A stretch of DNA of 64,000 bases from Niebla homalea (GCA_019925105.1 JAHGAU010000027.1:744001-808000); one strand, 5' to 3'. Shown: positions 10,789-21,914, counted from the stretch's first letter. Program-made: numbers and translations. The notes: generated from the sequence alone by a model not told the origin.

Positions 10789-13700
10789 TATTTACTACTG
10801 TACGTATTACTTAATTATCGTATTAATAAGTAGATTTTTGGTATTAATAAGTTAAAGGTTATTTATTAATAACTTTTTAAACGGGTATAATTATAATTTT
10901 CCGTAAGATTAACTCCTTTATTAAGTATAATACTCGTTTTTTATTTTATAATCATTAAAAGTTAACCGCTTTTACTAAAAGAACGTATATTTATTAAGTT
11001 ATAACTTATAAATAAGAAAAACGTATATAGAAATATAAATAATTAAAGTTATTTAGGTAATCCTTTAAGAATTTACGGCCTAAGTTTTACCTTACGGTTA
11101 CATCGATATTACTTAAATATTAACGACGTTATTTTTTAACCTTTTATAGTAAACTCTATCGATAACTTAAAAAAAAATAGGATATAAAACTATTATAATA
11201 AAGATTATTAATTATATTAAAAAAATAAAGGATAAATCGGAAAAAGGGTTAATAAATTAACCCTTAAAGCGCTTTTTTACGGATTATATAATAAATAAAT
11301 ATAGGTAATTATTTTACTTATTAATTCGTTTTTATTGATAAATCGCTTTTTAAAGCTTAAAGCTATTAATAATTAATAATATATAGATTTATTAATAAGT
11401 TAATCCGTTATTACGTAAATATTAATCGCGGGAAAACGTAATCGATTTTATTAATATATATAATAAATAAATACTTATTATATATATTTATTAAGAAAAG
11501 TTATTATAATAATAACGAACTTTATTAATAACTTATAAATAAGCTTTTATTTTAATATAACGTTTACTTTATTATAAATAATATTATTTATATAAATAAC
11601 GTTAATATTTACGTTTCCCTTTAAATTAAAAAGGTTATCGAGGTTAAAGGTTATATTATTAAATATTTATTATTATATTCACTTAATTATAACCCGATTA
11701 AGTTTATTTTTAATATATTAAAGGCTTAAATAAAACGTTATTTTTAAGAGCTATAATTATATTATAAATAAAACTTTAAAGGCTTCCTTAAGTTTATAAT
11801 AAAGAATAATGGATATAATCGTTTTATTACTTAATATTTCCGTTATAATATAGCAGATTATTGGTTTAAAGGTAATTATAAAGCTTTATTATATAAACTA
11901 TAATAATATAAAAACGGGGTATTTAAGGTAAATAAGGAAAATATATTATAATAAATATATATCCTTTACTTTATACTTTATACTCCTTATTTTATATTCC
12001 GTTTATACTCCGTATCTTAAAATCTATTTACGGCTTTATCTTAAGCCTTTTTATCCCGTTTACGATATTTTATATTAATTACCTATATTTATAGCTTATA
12101 AACGTTATATTAATACGGTTTAAATTCAGAGATATTATTATAAAACCGTTTTATTAATCTATCCGGTATATCTGCTTATAAGTTAAACTTATAGATATTT
12201 AATTAACGATTAAATATACCTTTAAGTTTATTAAAGCTTTAGAAATATAAGTTAAATTTTTGTTTTATATTTAAATAAGTTTATTATTTCTTTAATTTTT
12301 ATATATTATTGCTTTTTTATTATTAAAAAGCCTTTTATATAAGCTTTTCTTTAAATTATTTAATTAAAGGGCTAAATCTCCCAAGTTTAATTATAGAAAT
12401 TTGAGTAATATTTATTAAAAACCTATTCGGAAATTAAAAGTAAACGGAAATTATTTAAGTAATAAACTATATAATAAATGGATTTTAAGGCTGGGGGAGC
12501 GGTAATAATATGGGTTTTAAAGGTATTATAGATTATTATATTAACCGTTAAATATATTATATATTAGTTATATCTATTTATATCGATTAAGTTTTTAAAT
12601 AATTATTTATAAGTTTATTTTATTATTCTTTTCGCCATAAACGGGTTTATTTATATTTCTTCTTTTATATAATTTATTTATTTTCTTATTGTTTTTATTT
12701 AATTTCTTATTATTTTTTAATTAAAGGATACTTTAAAGTAATATTAATAAAGCTACGTTTTATAATAAACTTTATAATATTATTAAGTAATATAAAATTA
12801 CCGCTATTATTAATATTATTATTATAAAGATTATTACTTTATAAATCGAATATTATCTAAATAACGATAAAGTATTTAACCCGGAAGTCGTTATTTATAA
12901 GAATATAGCAGTTTTTATTATAATTTTAATAAGTATTACTATAATATTTTTAATGATTATTTAACCTTTTAATAAAATTATTAATAACTTTATTGAAATC
13001 TCGAGTTATAATTATTTATTCCTTTTATTATACGGTCCTTATTTATTATTAGGATAAAGTAAATAATAAAACCCCCGATAATATTAATAAAACGATTATA
13101 GATTAAGTAAATCTATTTATTTAAGGAAGGGTATTAATATTAAAATATATTATTAACTTATATTTAAGATTACTTTATTATAATTAATTTAAGATAAGCT
13201 TTATATTATTAAAGAACTCTTTATATATAAATCTTTTTATTATAATTCCTTTATTACTTATTTTAAACTTATAACTCTTAATAATAACGTAAATACTTTA
13301 GAATTATGGATTTAAATACTTTATAATAATAATATCGGAAACGGGTTTATTTAATATATTTAAATTAAAAGATAACGGTTTATATTACGGTTTGCTATTA
13401 ATTAAATTAATATCCTTTTTTAATTTTACAGATTATATATTTCCCCTTTTTATTCTTAAAATAACGGATATATAAAAGAAATAATTAATTTTAATAACTT
13501 ATAATTACGTTAAATCTTCTTTATTCTCTTATTATATATTATAATTTATTTTTTTATCCAATTTATTCAGAATAAGTTATCCCGGAAGTAAATATTTATT
13601 CCGACGTAGAACTTTATTAATACCGGCCCTTTAATAAGTTAAATCGGGCCCTTAAATCCTATAAATAAATAAACGGTATTAACGATTTAATAATTATAAA

Positions 13701-14121
13701 AAGCGTTTTATTATTAAAATCCTTTTTTTCCCCGGTATTTTAAGCCCTATATCCCGGCTCTTTTAACAATATATTACCGTTAATTTACGCTTATATATTA
13801 TACGATCCTTAATTTCATTTTTAAAACAGATCCTTTATTAAGGATTTTAAGGACTTTAAAATAACCGCTTTTAAAAGGGTAAAACTTTAAGGTTACCTTT
13901 AAGACCTATATAAGCCGGGCGATAACGAGGTTCCGGGGTAATAAAACCCCCGGAAGGCTGGATAAAAGAAGGGGTTAACGGTAAGGGCGATGGTAAACGA
14001 AAACGTCCGGATTATATTTAACGTCGAATAAGTATAGTATACGTTTTAATTAAAAATATTAAAAATCTTAAAATTTAATAATTTTAAAGCTTTAAAAAAT
14101 AATATTAACTTAAAGTGGACG

Positions 14122-14222
14122 TTGCGTAATACTTCAATAAATTTATATGGTGGTAATTAACAAAAGCTCGGGAGAGGTGCGTTTTTTTTTTTGCCAAGCA
14201 TTTGCAAGCTTCTCAAGTATGC
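14122..14222 (-). repeat. Right terminal inverted repeat
   Basis: On the minus strand it reads GCATACTTGAGAAG and so on, the partner of 10688-10788. It keeps CA and TG dinucleotides that the interior has lost. Confidence 0.9.
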
Positions 14223-14224
14223 TA

Positions 14225-14576
14225 AAGGCTGGGAGGACACTCGCAAAAACATACTTCGAGAAACGTCGAGGAAAGGTCAGAAATGATCATTGGACTCTGG
14301 ATTCCCTAAAGGCTTTTTTTTGGGGCTCAACTACCATCTAATGCCAACATCCATATCCTGAACTCTCACAAGTATCCTTCAGCAGAAACACCACGCCCAC
14401 ACCCACGCTATCTCATCAGCTGCTCCCATTCTCTTATCCAATCCCTTCACGGCTCTATTCACCCCTACAGCTCTGGATGCTTAGCCAAAAACCAAGCCAA
14501 TCCACCGAAAGACCTCCACTTTCTACCAGCATAATCTACAGGGGTAGATAAAGGAGTAGACATCTGGTTTCCCTGC
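14225..14576. other. No recognised gene
   Basis: This is ordinary-composition DNA between the transposon end and the 3' end of the next minus-strand gene. It probably includes that gene's 3' untranslated region. Confidence 0.4.
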
Positions 14577-15383
14577 TTAATTCCAGAGGAAGGTGAGAAA
14601 AGAGAGGCATCCAGTCTCCGTGGCTGTTTCCTCTTCCTTGTCTTCTTCTGCGGTCTGAGGAGCTGCTGTCATGTCTTGCGAAGGTGGAGGGGATGATGCA
14701 GATGCCGCTGCTTCGCCCGGAATGATAACCAGATCATCCTCGTCGTCTGCATCACAAGAATTCCTATCTAGGTACGGAATCGAGGGAATAAATGAGATAT
14801 CCAACCCCACCTTCTTGGCTCGTCGAGGTGGTGAAGGTGATACTGTGGAAACCGGTCGGTTGGCTGGAATCCTGAAGTCGTCCTCGGGGAAATGCAAAAG
14901 AGGAGGGGGCGAGCGGGGTGATGGGTACGTGGTGGCCGAAAGAGGTGAAGAAGGTGAAGAAGGTGAATAAGCGGAGTGGCTGGAAGAATCCAGTACGGTA
15001 TCGGGGAGTTTGTTCTGCGCTTTTGATTCTTTGAAGGACGAAAATCCGTTATACGCCTGCTGCTGCTGCATTGATGACCCGCATGCCAAGGCAAGATCAA
15101 GGGTAAGTGGAGTCCCCTCCACAATCGCGCATAGACGGTTTTGGTGACCTCGGGTTGAACGTTTACCGGAAGCTAGCCATTTACTGGGGTTGTCGAAGTC
15201 TCTAGGCTTGGACGTTGGAGGTACTGCTATTGCTTGAGCATGGGGCTCATTAGGAGCTGTGTCAAGAGCGCTTGTTGGCTGATTCGTGCTATTAGGACTG
15301 CTCGCGATTTCATTAACTTCATCCTCATAATGCTGGCTCGCAGCTTCGGGAGAGCGAGGTGCGGAGGCGTCGACACTTGACAT
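14577..15383 (-). CDS. Disordered Ser/Pro-rich protein, function unknown
   Basis: This is an intact 268-residue frame with start ATG at 15381-15383 and stop at 14577-14579. The N-terminal third is acidic and polar. A more conserved-looking island lies at residues about 60-105 (KPRDFDNPSKWLASGKRSTR, then LCAIVEGTPLTLDLALACGS), a likely short folded or binding motif. A Ser/Pro-rich linker follows with many SP sites (SPSSPSSPLS), then a basic PPRRAKKVGLDISFIPSIPY segment and an acidic stretch (DADDEDD and EEDKEEET). No membrane segment or signal peptide is seen. No family is recognised. The absence of stops and the strong amino-acid bias support a real gene with no intron. Confidence 0.7.
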   Translation of the reverse strand: MSSVDASAPRSPEAASQHYEDEVNEIASSPNSTNQPTSALDTAPNEPHAQAIAVPPTSKPRDFDNPSKWLASGKRSTRGHQNRLCAIVEGTPLTLDLALACGSSMQQQQAYNGFSSFKESKAQNKLPDTVLDSSSHSAYSPSSPSSPLSATTYPSPRSPPPLLHFPEDDFRIPANRPVSTVSPSPPRRAKKVGLDISFIPSIPYLDRNSCDADDEDDLVIIPGEAAASASSPPPSQDMTAAPQTAEEDKEEETATETGCLSFLTFLWN

Positions 15384-16094
15384 GGTTATAATTAAAGCCT
15401 CTGAAAGCGTGTCTGACTAGATAGTCTCTAAGTATGGCAGATGAGATGAGTGTGTGATGTAGTAATGGCTCCTTCTTCCTGCTGGATGAGTGGGTGTTTT
15501 ATCTTCGATAGTAAGTAGTCTAACATTTCTTCCTTTATGCCGTCGTTTACAGCAATCCTTCTTTTGTAGCACCATGCAGCTTCATGCGGCTTCTTCATAT
15601 TCTTCAGCTTTCTCGCCATTGCCGGGCCTTTCATTGTTGATCAAACGGAAGCAAAAGAGTGGAGGCTTGCTGTGAGAGAACCTTAGAAGTGAATGGTTGC
15701 ATGGAGAGCTATATCTCCACTAGCACAGATTGATTTTGACAGTTGTCGGAGTGTTCTTTAGGCCTCCTTTATTTGCTTGCGTTCAATCTCCGGCTGCTGA
15801 TATCGCTGCGTGCAGTTTCATTGTCAAGCGGCTTGCTTGCGCAGCTGCTTGTTTGCTGGTATGCATGCTCGAATATGCATCCTTTGACTGTCCAGCTTGC
15901 ATGATAGATTGTCGTAAGCTTGCAAACTCGCCACACCGTAGCCGTAGGAAGGATCGCGAAAATGCTGGCCATCGATCAACATAATGAGGACCCTACAAAA
16001 GCCTCCTCCTCCCCCAAGCCTTTCTCAGCTTTTGTTAAGTCCTCCAAAAACTCTCTTTAAGCCTTTCTTTGAAGAAGATCGCCCATATTGAAAC
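15384..16094. other. Intergenic region between divergent genes
   Basis: The region between the minus-strand gene at 14577-15383 and the plus-strand gene at 16095 would hold both promoters. Pyrimidine-rich tracts occur at about 16000-16080, just before the plus-strand start. Short frames at 15428-15984 have no motif. Confidence 0.45.
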
Positions 16095-17144
16095 ATGTTC
16101 ACCTGCCACTGCACCAAGAACCAACACCTGTGCGCCTCGCGGCGAGTCCCGACAACCCCCCCCAATTCTCAGACGTCGTACCTCTGCTTCGCGGACACTG
16201 ACAAGCACATTCGATGTACTCGCCACGTCAAGGGCAAATACTTCTGCTTCCAGCACATTCAGAAACCAGCATACATTCCACGAAGGTGCCCTTCACATCC
16301 TGACTCTACTGTCAACAAAGGGAACGCAAAGCCTTCTTCGTCAAAAGGTTAGGCTGGATCCTCGGACTTTTCCTACCACCGTTCTGTACTAATGGATGGA
16401 GCAGTGACTCCCAAGAACGTCCTAGTCGTTCAGCCCTCGACTACTCTTATCAACCAAGGACCAGTTCGATGCGGTGCTCCGACCGAAAGCGGTAAACCAT
16501 GTAGGCGTTTCCCAAAGCAAGGTTTCAAGCACTGCTTCCGGCATTCACAGACACAACTACGAGAGCAGGGGCATCAGGAGCCTGAGAGGGAGCTGGGGCA
16601 GGAGCGTGAGCAATCCACAAGCCAGGTTTCTGACAAGAATGCGGGCGATCAGAGCACCGCCAATACGAACGATGACGGTTCATCTCAATCCCGCACGACA
16701 CCAGACTCCGCTTCCCCGAGATCCTCCGTCGACATCCCCGCCAGGAGTGTCACCCCTGCCACCACCATAGATGAGACCCTCGCCACCCAGCCCCCACCAC
16801 CCCCACCGTCCCCATCGCCCCCGTCCGCACCACCACCGGAGATCACGATCCGGAGAGCGAGAATTATGGCTGATCCGGACTGGAGCTCCCCCCAACAGGA
16901 GAGGGGGCGTACCTATGCACGGAGAGTCCCTCCCGCACGCCGTCCCATGGGTCGATCCAAGGACAAACCAATAGAGCGCCGATCCCCCAGCCCATCGGTT
17001 TCGATTCGAAATGGTGAGTACAAGGGACGAGCCTTTTCGCAGATCATGCAGGCGTCCAGGAAGGAGAGCGCAGAGGCGAGGAAACAGTTCGAGCGAGAGA
17101 TGGAGGAGCTGGACTGTGCTGAGTGTTTGGGGACTAAGGTGTAA
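16095..17144 (+). CDS. Two-exon protein with paired Cys/His zinc-binding-like modules
   Basis: Exon 1 is 16095-16347 and exon 2 is 16402-17144. The inferred 54-bp intron starts GTTAGG, has a TACTAAT branch site and ends GGAG, and it joins the two frames exactly to give 331 residues. The N-terminal half has CHC near residue 4 and two similar modules: C-X9-C-X9-C-X2-H (CFADTDKHIRC, then TRHVKGKYFCFQH) and C-X9-C-X10-C-X2-H (CGAPTESGKPC, then RRFPKQGFKHCFRH). These are probable zinc sites. The middle is Ser/Thr/Pro-rich with a Pro-Pro run. The C-terminal third is basic, then ends in a charged helix (EARKQFEREMEELDCAECLG) with a final C-X2-C. The role is unknown; nucleic-acid or protein binding is a guess. 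The alternative is two separate short ORFs, which the clean splice makes unlikely. Confidence 0.75.
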
Positions 17145-17368
17145 ACCATAGGCGATAGGGAATAGTGGGGGATTCCTGGACCTGCGAAGGATATGCTGGA
17201 GACGATTAGCTTGATTGGATATATTGAAGAATCTCTGTGACAGGTCTAGTGTTTATGTAAAGAAATTGTTCAATCCATAGCATATAGGCTTCTAAAGAAC
17301 TTTTCGTATCTTTATGTCAATCTGCATGACACGTGGGTGCAGCCTGAGATTGGTAACCCATCGCAACA

Positions 17369-17452
17369 AGGCCAAGCATAGCCTCAGATGGACGGATCAT
17401 GGGTGAAGAGCTTGTCGTGACAATTGCGGTGTTTTTGGCCCATCAAAATAGG
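17369..17452 (+). repeat. Dispersed repeat family, copy C
   Basis: It contains GGCCAAGCATAGCCTCAGAT, GGACGGATCATGG, and CAATTGCGGTGTTTTTGGCC followed by ATCAAAATAGG, matching blocks of copy B. It lies at the point where the beta-lactamase-like gene, coming from the other strand, loses its reading frame. Confidence 0.75.
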
Positions 17453-17750
17453 TGAAGAGTTTCGAAAGAGAGGCAATCCACTGGACAGAGTCCATCCAAA
17501 AGGGCAGTTCTCTTGAGACATCGATAGTGCGACTACCGAACGAATTTGAATAGGTCAAATCTTAGGAGAGTGACGATGTTAGTGATCGTTTCAATTGAAG
17601 AGCTTGGATGCGGAAGGCAGCAAGAATGTGGCCATGAAGGAGCGTGATCGTACCGTCCTTAGTGAATGCCTTGAAGCTCGCCCCCTTCAACCCATTTGGA
17701 ACTTCATGATCAGATGTATACTTCTTGAGGATTCCGTCGAGCTCCTCCAT
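17448..17750 (-). pseudogene. 5' fragment of a serine beta-lactamase / transesterase-like gene
   Basis: Exon 1 runs from ATG 17748-17750 to 17654. A 93-bp intron (17653 to 17561) has GTACG, CACTAAC and TAAG signals, and exon 2 runs from 17560 to about 17448. The joined protein begins MEELDGILKKYTSDHEVPNG, continues with a KGASFKAFTKD strand and YSNSFGSRTID, and reaches WIASLSKL. This is the order seen at the N-terminus of fungal class C beta-lactamase-like proteins, where SxxK (here S-L-S-K at about 17460-17471) carries the catalytic Ser and Lys. Just after this motif the frame runs into dispersed-repeat copy C and stops; the rest of the domain, including the Tyr motif, is missing. Members include LovD-like acyltransferases, so a role in the nearby cluster is possible but unproven. 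Confidence 0.65.
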
Positions 17751-17756
17751 GTTAAG

Positions 17757-18378
17757 GCTGTAGTATTGGACTTGCTAAGATCCGGCGCCAGCAGTGGATA
17801 AGGAATCATGTAAGGGTGGGCCTAACTATGTCCACGTCTGGTGTACACCTTGTCTTGGCTCATTCAAGATACTTATTTAAAGTCAGCGGAGTCTAGCTAA
17901 GAACGTCAGCACTAAAAATAAATGTTTGAAAGGTTGTACTTCGACTGCCTTAGACTTCGGGACGCGAGCCGGGGAAAGACTGCACCCGTCAGCCGAAGAA
18001 TTTTCATCCTCGGTGTGCGAATGCGAACAGTCGGCGCTTGCAGCTGCGACTCTCTTCGCTGAATGTGGGCCGGAATGTTAATCGTGGAACCTTGACCAGA
18101 TTTGTCGGTCGCAGTCAGAGTGATTAGCTAAGTTCTTTTTATCAAAGGCTTTTATTACTAGCCGGAGGCACATATTACTATTAGTGAACAATGCAAGAAC
18201 GGTCGCAAGCTGGTTAGCACTCTCAATCTAACCTCTGCCTTCCATATCCCATTCTCCATCTCTTTTGTTTCTACACGACTATTTCACTCCCTTCTGACAT
18301 AGCTGTAGATATCTTCACAAATCTACATTGTCTGTTCTTATAATAGCTTCCTCATCTGCTTGTCCAATCTTACTCAAC
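17757..18378. other. Intergenic region
   Basis: This is probably the shared upstream region of the minus-strand beta-lactamase-like gene and the plus-strand FAD monooxygenase. A CT-rich tract lies at about 18230-18300. No further gene was seen. Confidence 0.4.
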
Positions 18379-19581
18379 ATGTCTTCAGATATCCTGCCAG
18401 GATCTTCTCAGATACTCACTATTGGCGGAGGATTAGGGGGCCTCGCTCTCGCTCAAGGTTTCAAAAGAGCTGGCGTGCCGTTCCGCGTGTTTAAGCGAGG
18501 CCCCACATGAGACTTTCGGGCGCAAGGGTACAGAATGAAGCTGAATCCAGATGGCGTGACAGCTCTGAAAAGTGTCCTAAGTCCTGAGCTATGGAAGTAT
18601 TTCGAAGACACCTGCGCTTAATGTGAAGCCGGCGAGACCGACTTCAATGCCATCGACGCGACGATCACGGCAAGCAGAGCGGGAGAAGGAGTCCGCGGTG
18701 GTGTCGCGATTCACACCTGCGATCGAACGGTGCTGTGAACAATACTCCTCACAGGTCTGGACGACTACATCTCCTACAGGAAATACTTCGTCGACTACTC
18801 CATCGTCGACGACGGCGTGACCGCAACATTCAAAGACGGCACCACGCACAAGGGCCGCCTCCTCGTAGGAGCCGAGGGCACCCGCTCCCCAGTCCGCAAG
18901 CAATGCCTCCCTCACCATCAACCTATCGACACAAATGGCAGCGCTCTCCTCAAGCGCTTCTCACCCCGCGCCACCCGCTGGATGACCCTGATCGTCGACC
19001 GCACCCCTGTGACTCAAATCCTCGACATCGACGAAACGCCCCTCACCCTGCTCCTCGAACCAATCCGCTTCCCCAAGAACGCGCACCGCGACTCCTTACC
19101 CATCGACTACATCTACTGGGTTCTCATTTCCCGCACCGACGTCTTCAACGCCCACACCAAGGACCTTTTGCACTTGAACAGCCAAGAATTGACCGCGCTG
19201 TCACTCACGCTAACGGATGAATGGGACCCTTCGATCCGTGCGCTGCTCGAACTGCAGGATGTCGCTCAGTCGTCTACGCTGCGGGTCTGCTCCGCGATAC
19301 AGAATCCGCAGCCGTGGAACGCCTCAGAGCGAGTCACGTTGCTTGGCGATGCGATTCACGCGATGTCGCCATGTGGAGGGGTCGGCGCCGTGACGGCGCT
19401 CCGTGATGCTGCTCCGTTGACGGAGAAACTTCTCCAGGGAGGGGTTTCTGCTGAGAGTGTGGCGAAGTATGAGGTGGGAATGAGGGGGTATGCTAGAGTT
19501 GCTATTGAGAGGAGTTTCTTTGGGGGGGAAAAGATGTTCCGGCAGCGGCCTTTTGAGCAATGCAAGGTACCTGAAGTTTGA
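18379..19581 (+). pseudogene. FAD-dependent monooxygenase with three in-frame stops
   Basis: One frame of about 400 codons runs from ATG 18379 to the stop at 19579-19581 with no frameshift. TGA at 18508, TAA at 18619 and TGA at 18736 interrupt it. The N-terminus has the dinucleotide fold GGGLGGLALAQG. A middle GAEGTRSPVR matches the second FAD motif. LLGDAIHAMSPCGGVGAVTA near the C-terminus matches the GD motif that binds the FAD ribityl chain; a Val stands where Asn is usual. The length and order fit aromatic hydroxylases of the PHBH fold that tailor polyketides. The TAA can come from CAA and the TGAs from CGA by one C-to-T change each, so RIP spillover or deamination is likely. The damage looks recent because everything else is preserved. 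It lies upstream of the EthD-like gene and the PKS on the same strand. Confidence 0.8.
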
Positions 19582-20267
19582 GCTTTCGTAGGGTTTTCTG
19601 TGTTTGGGGAATGGGAATGGGACGGGGTGTAGATTTAAGGGTATGCAGTGGTTTTCCATGTGCAGATCAGATCAGGAAGATGAGAGTATTGAAAGATTTT
19701 TGCGTCCTATAGACAATTTAGATTGTTCAATCAACATGTTTAACATACAACCGCAAGTTTATGGAGCGCATCCCGAGAAACCAGGCACATACAGAAATGA
19801 GCAATAGGCCGTCCTGAGATTCAACCCTAATTACCATGTTCACGCGTGCAACCTAACAATTAGTTGAGCGGAACTGCAAGATTCCCAAGAAAAGACATCA
19901 AACCGACGTCGCAAGAACCTTTACGGTCGCATTCCTTGAGTTGCGGAAATCACATCGTACAAGGGAAAGCTTGCAACGACAGAAAGTTTCCCGAATCCCA
20001 TACCACTGCATTTGAGGATTCCCTTAGCTGGCATTAAGCATCTCGTCGCCGGCCTCGGAGCCTATACAAAGCCTATTCCGTCTCCCTTACACGTCAGCCT
20101 TGCCAGGAAACGAGCCAAATGATTATTAGCCCTTGCTCTCTACTAATTGCTTGAAAGACTTGCTTGAGCGAGCATTGTCATCGAAAGAGAGGACGCTTAT
20201 AGGCAAGAAAGAAAAAGGCAGAAATCGAAATGCGAGCTTCAACACTTTACTACCTTACCAACGAACA
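19582..20267. other. Intergenic region
   Basis: This is the 3' region of the FAD monooxygenase pseudogene and the upstream region of the EthD-like gene. No further coding signal was found. Confidence 0.4.
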
Positions 20268-20882
20268 ATGGACTACCTCGCCGAGCCCCCCAGCCGCCTC
20301 CTCTGCTGGACCGTCTGCGCCTACGGGCGACCCGACCTAAGTGACGAAGACTACCACAACTACACGTCCCAAGTGCACGGCCCGCTCGTTGAAGACCTTA
20401 TGGTCAAATATGGGATCGTCAAATGGTCCCTCAAATCTCCCTACATTTTCCATTCCTCCCCATCCCATCATCTATACCATCCCACCCGCCTCTTAATAAC
20501 CCACTAACCCACCGAATCCGGAAATCCCACAATACCTCCGAAACCCGCACCCTCATAGCCTAAATCGCGGGCCCGCAGTTCGCCAACGTGGCCGATTATG
20601 ACTTCATCGTATCCGCCTGCTTTAACGACATTGATGACTTCGTGCGGATGAAGGCGGACCCGTACTATAAGGAGAAGGTGATGCCGGATCACAAGAATTT
20701 CGCCGGCACTAAGCGGTCCAAGTGAGTGTCGTCACCCATTTATTTTCGCGGAGAGTGGTAAGGAGTAGGAGAGATATGTGGAAAAAGGTGTGCTGAAGGG
20801 ATGGGGATTTCGTAGGATGACGGTTGGGTGGATTGAGGATCATGTTCGGGAGGGGAAGGTGGTGCAGGGGTGGACGGATTAG
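20268..20882 (+). pseudogene. EthD-domain-like protein with one in-frame stop
   Basis: Exon 1 from ATG 20268 gives a MDYLAEPPSRLLCWTVCAYG strand and DLSDEDYHNYTSQVHGPLVE, where the YHNYTSQVHGPLV helix is typical of EthD-fold proteins. An intron of about 100 bp follows, with a CACTAAC branch near 20503; its donor and acceptor look damaged. Exon 2 (from about 20520) gives KSHNTSETRTLIA, stop TAA at 20561, then ADYDFIVSACFNDIDDFVRM and DPYYKEKVMPDHKNF, again family-like. A clean 94-bp intron (20722-20815, GTGAGT...TAG) joins to a last exon ending at 20882. The fold is a ferredoxin-like dimer; relatives in polyketide clusters act as decarboxylases, cyclases or auxiliary factors. The stop can come from CAA by C-to-T. 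Confidence 0.6.
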
Positions 20883-21914
20883 GTAGAGCGGAGGTGGTGG
20901 GGTCCGAGGATGCTTGATGTCCGTGGCCTCTGGGATAGTCCTAGGTGGCCCAGGCAGATATTGAGGGCACTCAAGAGGTTATTGGAGGTAGTTGCATTTG
21001 CTGGGCTGGGAGAAGGATGACAGTGTGTGTACAAGTAGGCAGTCAAAATGGCATTCTGACGGGATAAGCGGCGGCCCGCCTTTAGGGTTGGGGTTTTAGC
21101 AGACTCAGACTCTCCTTCTAGGAACATATCTTTCATACTGTAAGGCAGATAAAATAGAGTACCCAATGAGACTCCTCCTCTAAGCAAGATATGTTGTTGA
21201 ATGCACGCCTTTTCAGGGAGCCTGCACATTTCCGTTAAACCATCAGCGAAGATGCTATCAGCAATACAAGCAGTACCGATGTAGAAATATCAGTCCGTAT
21301 CCGTGGAGCAAACATTCGATCAGCGTAATCTGTGTTTGTTAAAAACAGGCATACCTTTCTCGCTTCGGATAACCACATCCTATACTCATGGCTCCCATCA
21401 CGCTTGATCAAAGAGCCAGAAGGCCAAGATCACGATTGGAGCTTCCTGACACATCATAACACGAAGGAACATGATGGCTTATAGGAGAAATTCCAGAGTT
21501 CGCAGCTGGGCTTTCGGGAAGAGACCAGACTGCAGTTACGCTTCTGGGACCCTACGGAGATCGTTCCTGTACGGCGTACGTGGGAATTAAAGATTATCTG
21601 CGAAACACTGTCCAGGGGTTAGCGCCAATAGTCGCCCTTTGAGACCTTGCTCGGTGACCCGATCTCCTGGTAGACTTATGCCAAGCTTTTCCGGTTGGAC
21701 TCCGCAGATGATCAGTATAGATTCTCGATTCGAAACGTGATAAGTGATAATGTCCCGGGGTAACTCTCAACCGTTTTCTGTTGCAATATTGGAGAAGTTT
21801 CACTGCAGTTTAGAAGCTGGACATGCTTCTGATCTCTGTGGCCATAAAGTCTATACTAATCCTTTCGCCTTTCATCATGCTTAACAATTGCTGAAGCACT
21901 TCTTTGTATGTATT
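20883..21914. other. Intergenic region, no convincing gene
   Basis: Short frames on both strands (for example minus 20879-21229) lack motifs. The last part should be the promoter of the PKS gene. Confidence 0.4.

Larger units (their letters stand above)
10688..14222. mobile_element. TIR-bounded transposon-like element with RIP-saturated interior
   Basis: The unit is bounded by 101-bp inverted repeats (10688-10788 and 14122-14222) that differ at only a handful of positions. A TA dinucleotide lies immediately outside each end (10686-10687 and 14223-14224), which fits a Tc1/mariner-class target duplication. The 3.3-kb interior is extremely AT-rich, with CA and TG nearly absent and CG kept, the footprint of RIP. 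It has no readable transposase. The abrupt change of composition at the inner edges of the repeats is striking. Family assignment rests only on the TA and the end structure; a different class with a coincidental TA is possible. Confidence 0.75.

Noticed and set aside
16680..16895. Gly/Trp/Arg-rich minus-strand frame
   Set aside because: Antisense shadow of the Pro-rich region of the two-exon gene at 16095-17144.
18735..19220. His/Arg-rich plus-strand frame
   Set aside because: Out-of-frame shadow of the FAD monooxygenase, whose motifs lie in another frame.
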